Of a stretch of DNA of 5,336 nucleotides, positions 4,918-5,336 are shown one piece after another (positions within the stretch are counted from its first letter, which is position 1; every line of letters begins with the position of its first letter). The notes under the pieces were generated by a model. It was not told where the DNA came from, made no database searches, and worked only from the letters and a program-made list of their open reading frames with translations. Location: positions 3,012 to 8,347 of the forward strand of contig DKEW01000049.1 in assembly GCA_002452265.1 (NCBI GenBank). The letters are read 5' to 3'. The stretch is from Pelobacter sp. UBA6812 (GTDB lineage Bacteria; Desulfobacterota; Desulfuromonadia; Desulfuromonadales; Syntrophotaleaceae). The translations under genes and the position numbers were made by a program.

Positions 4918-5336
4918 CTATCCAATCAAAAGATTATTTATAATTTTTTCCGATTTAAGTTTAAAGCGGGAAATAAGATCCTGCAGGGAACTGGCTTGGC
5001 CGGAAAGTTCCTCCGCCACGGCGGCATTTTCTTCAGAAGAAGTAGTATTTTGCTGGGTAACCGAGTCGATCTGAGCCAGACCTTGATTAATCTCAATGAT
5101 GCCCTGAGCCTGCTCCTGGGAGGAAACAGCGATATCACTGATCAAATCAGTCACTCGCGTGATTTCCAGCACAATTTGATCAAGGGCAGACGCAGCGTTA
5201 CCAGCGATGCTGGTACCATTTTCGGTTTTGCTCACTGATCCTTCGATCAGTTCGGCTGTTTCTTTAGCTGCCACAGCACTGCGCGCCGCCAGACTGCGGA
5301 CTTCTTCGGCGACCACGGCAAAACCTTTGCCATGCT
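4918..5336 (-). CDS. Methyl-accepting chemotaxis protein, C-terminal part (5' end beyond window)
   Basis: The frame is open from the right edge to TAG at 4918-4920, giving 138 whole residues plus two bases of a broken codon. It begins inside the most conserved part of the chemoreceptor signalling tip, HGKGFAVVAEEVRSLAARS, which binds CheA and CheW. The descending helix of the cytoplasmic coiled coil follows (KETAELIEGSV through QEQAQGIIEINQGLAQIDSVTQQNT), then the C-terminal adaptation region TSSEENAAVAEELSGQASSLQDLI with glutamates suited to CheR/CheB methylation. The tail after this (SRFKLKSEKIINNLLIG) lacks an NWETF-like CheR-docking pentapeptide. The sensor domain, membrane spans and start lie outside the window, so neither ligand nor location can be given. 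ATG-initiated readings within this frame are internal methionines, not starts. Confidence 0.95.
   Translation of the reverse strand, partial: HGKGFAVVAEEVRSLAARSAVAAKETAELIEGSVSKTENGTSIAGNAASALDQIVLEITRVTDLISDIAVSSQEQAQGIIEINQGLAQIDSVTQQNTTSSEENAAVAEELSGQASSLQDLISRFKLKSEKIINNLLIG

Noticed and set aside
4810..5238. Plus-strand frame of 142 residues across the terminator and chemoreceptor
   Set aside because: It crosses an intrinsic terminator and lies antisense to a highly conserved chemoreceptor domain.

Overview
The window looks like chromosomal DNA of a Gram-negative, probably anaerobic bacterium of the Desulfuromonadales/Geobacter type. This is an inference from gene content (a DUF2325 protein, DUF364, YeiH with a LysR partner, PpnP, a chemoreceptor of geobacterial style) and from a base composition near one-half G+C with A/T-rich intergenic regions. 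No rRNA, tRNA, CRISPR array, insertion sequence or phage gene was seen.

Layout from left to right. (1) Positions 1-770, minus strand: the N-terminal 256 residues of a multi-pass membrane protein (DUF2157-like) that runs off the left edge, with a very good sigma70-type promoter and ribosome binding site. (2) 982-1419, plus: a stand-alone C-terminal domain of the DUF364 (putative heavy-metal chelation) family. Its N-terminal half is absent and a stop lies just upstream, so it is probably a remnant. (3) 1420-1837: about 420 bases without a confident gene. They hold short coding-like pieces and several small inverted repeats, and look like gene decay. (4) 1838-2770, minus, and 2871-3773, plus: a divergent pair of a YeiH/UPF0324 membrane transporter and a LysR-type regulator, sharing a 100-base A/T-rich control region. 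(5) 4095-4409, plus: ppnP, a small cupin nucleoside phosphorylase with its own promoter, an operator-like dyad and a strong downstream hairpin. (6) 4602-4883, plus: a DUF2325 protein behind a promoter overlapped by a perfect 7-1-7 palindrome of Fur-box type. (7) 4918-5336, minus: the C-terminal 138 residues of a methyl-accepting chemotaxis protein running off the right edge. An intrinsic terminator sits between the two convergent genes.

The genes do not form one pathway. The only clear functional unit is the transporter/LysR pair. By analogy with the enteric YeiE/YeiH pair, a link to sulfite or another small sulfur oxyanion is the leading hypothesis. The DUF2325 gene may be controlled by metal, most likely iron. 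I found no convincing evidence of a wholly new multi-gene system. The best leads are the Fur-like operator at the DUF2325 gene, the truncated DUF364 gene with the decayed stretch after it, and the operator-like dyads at ppnP and in the yeiH-lysR gap.
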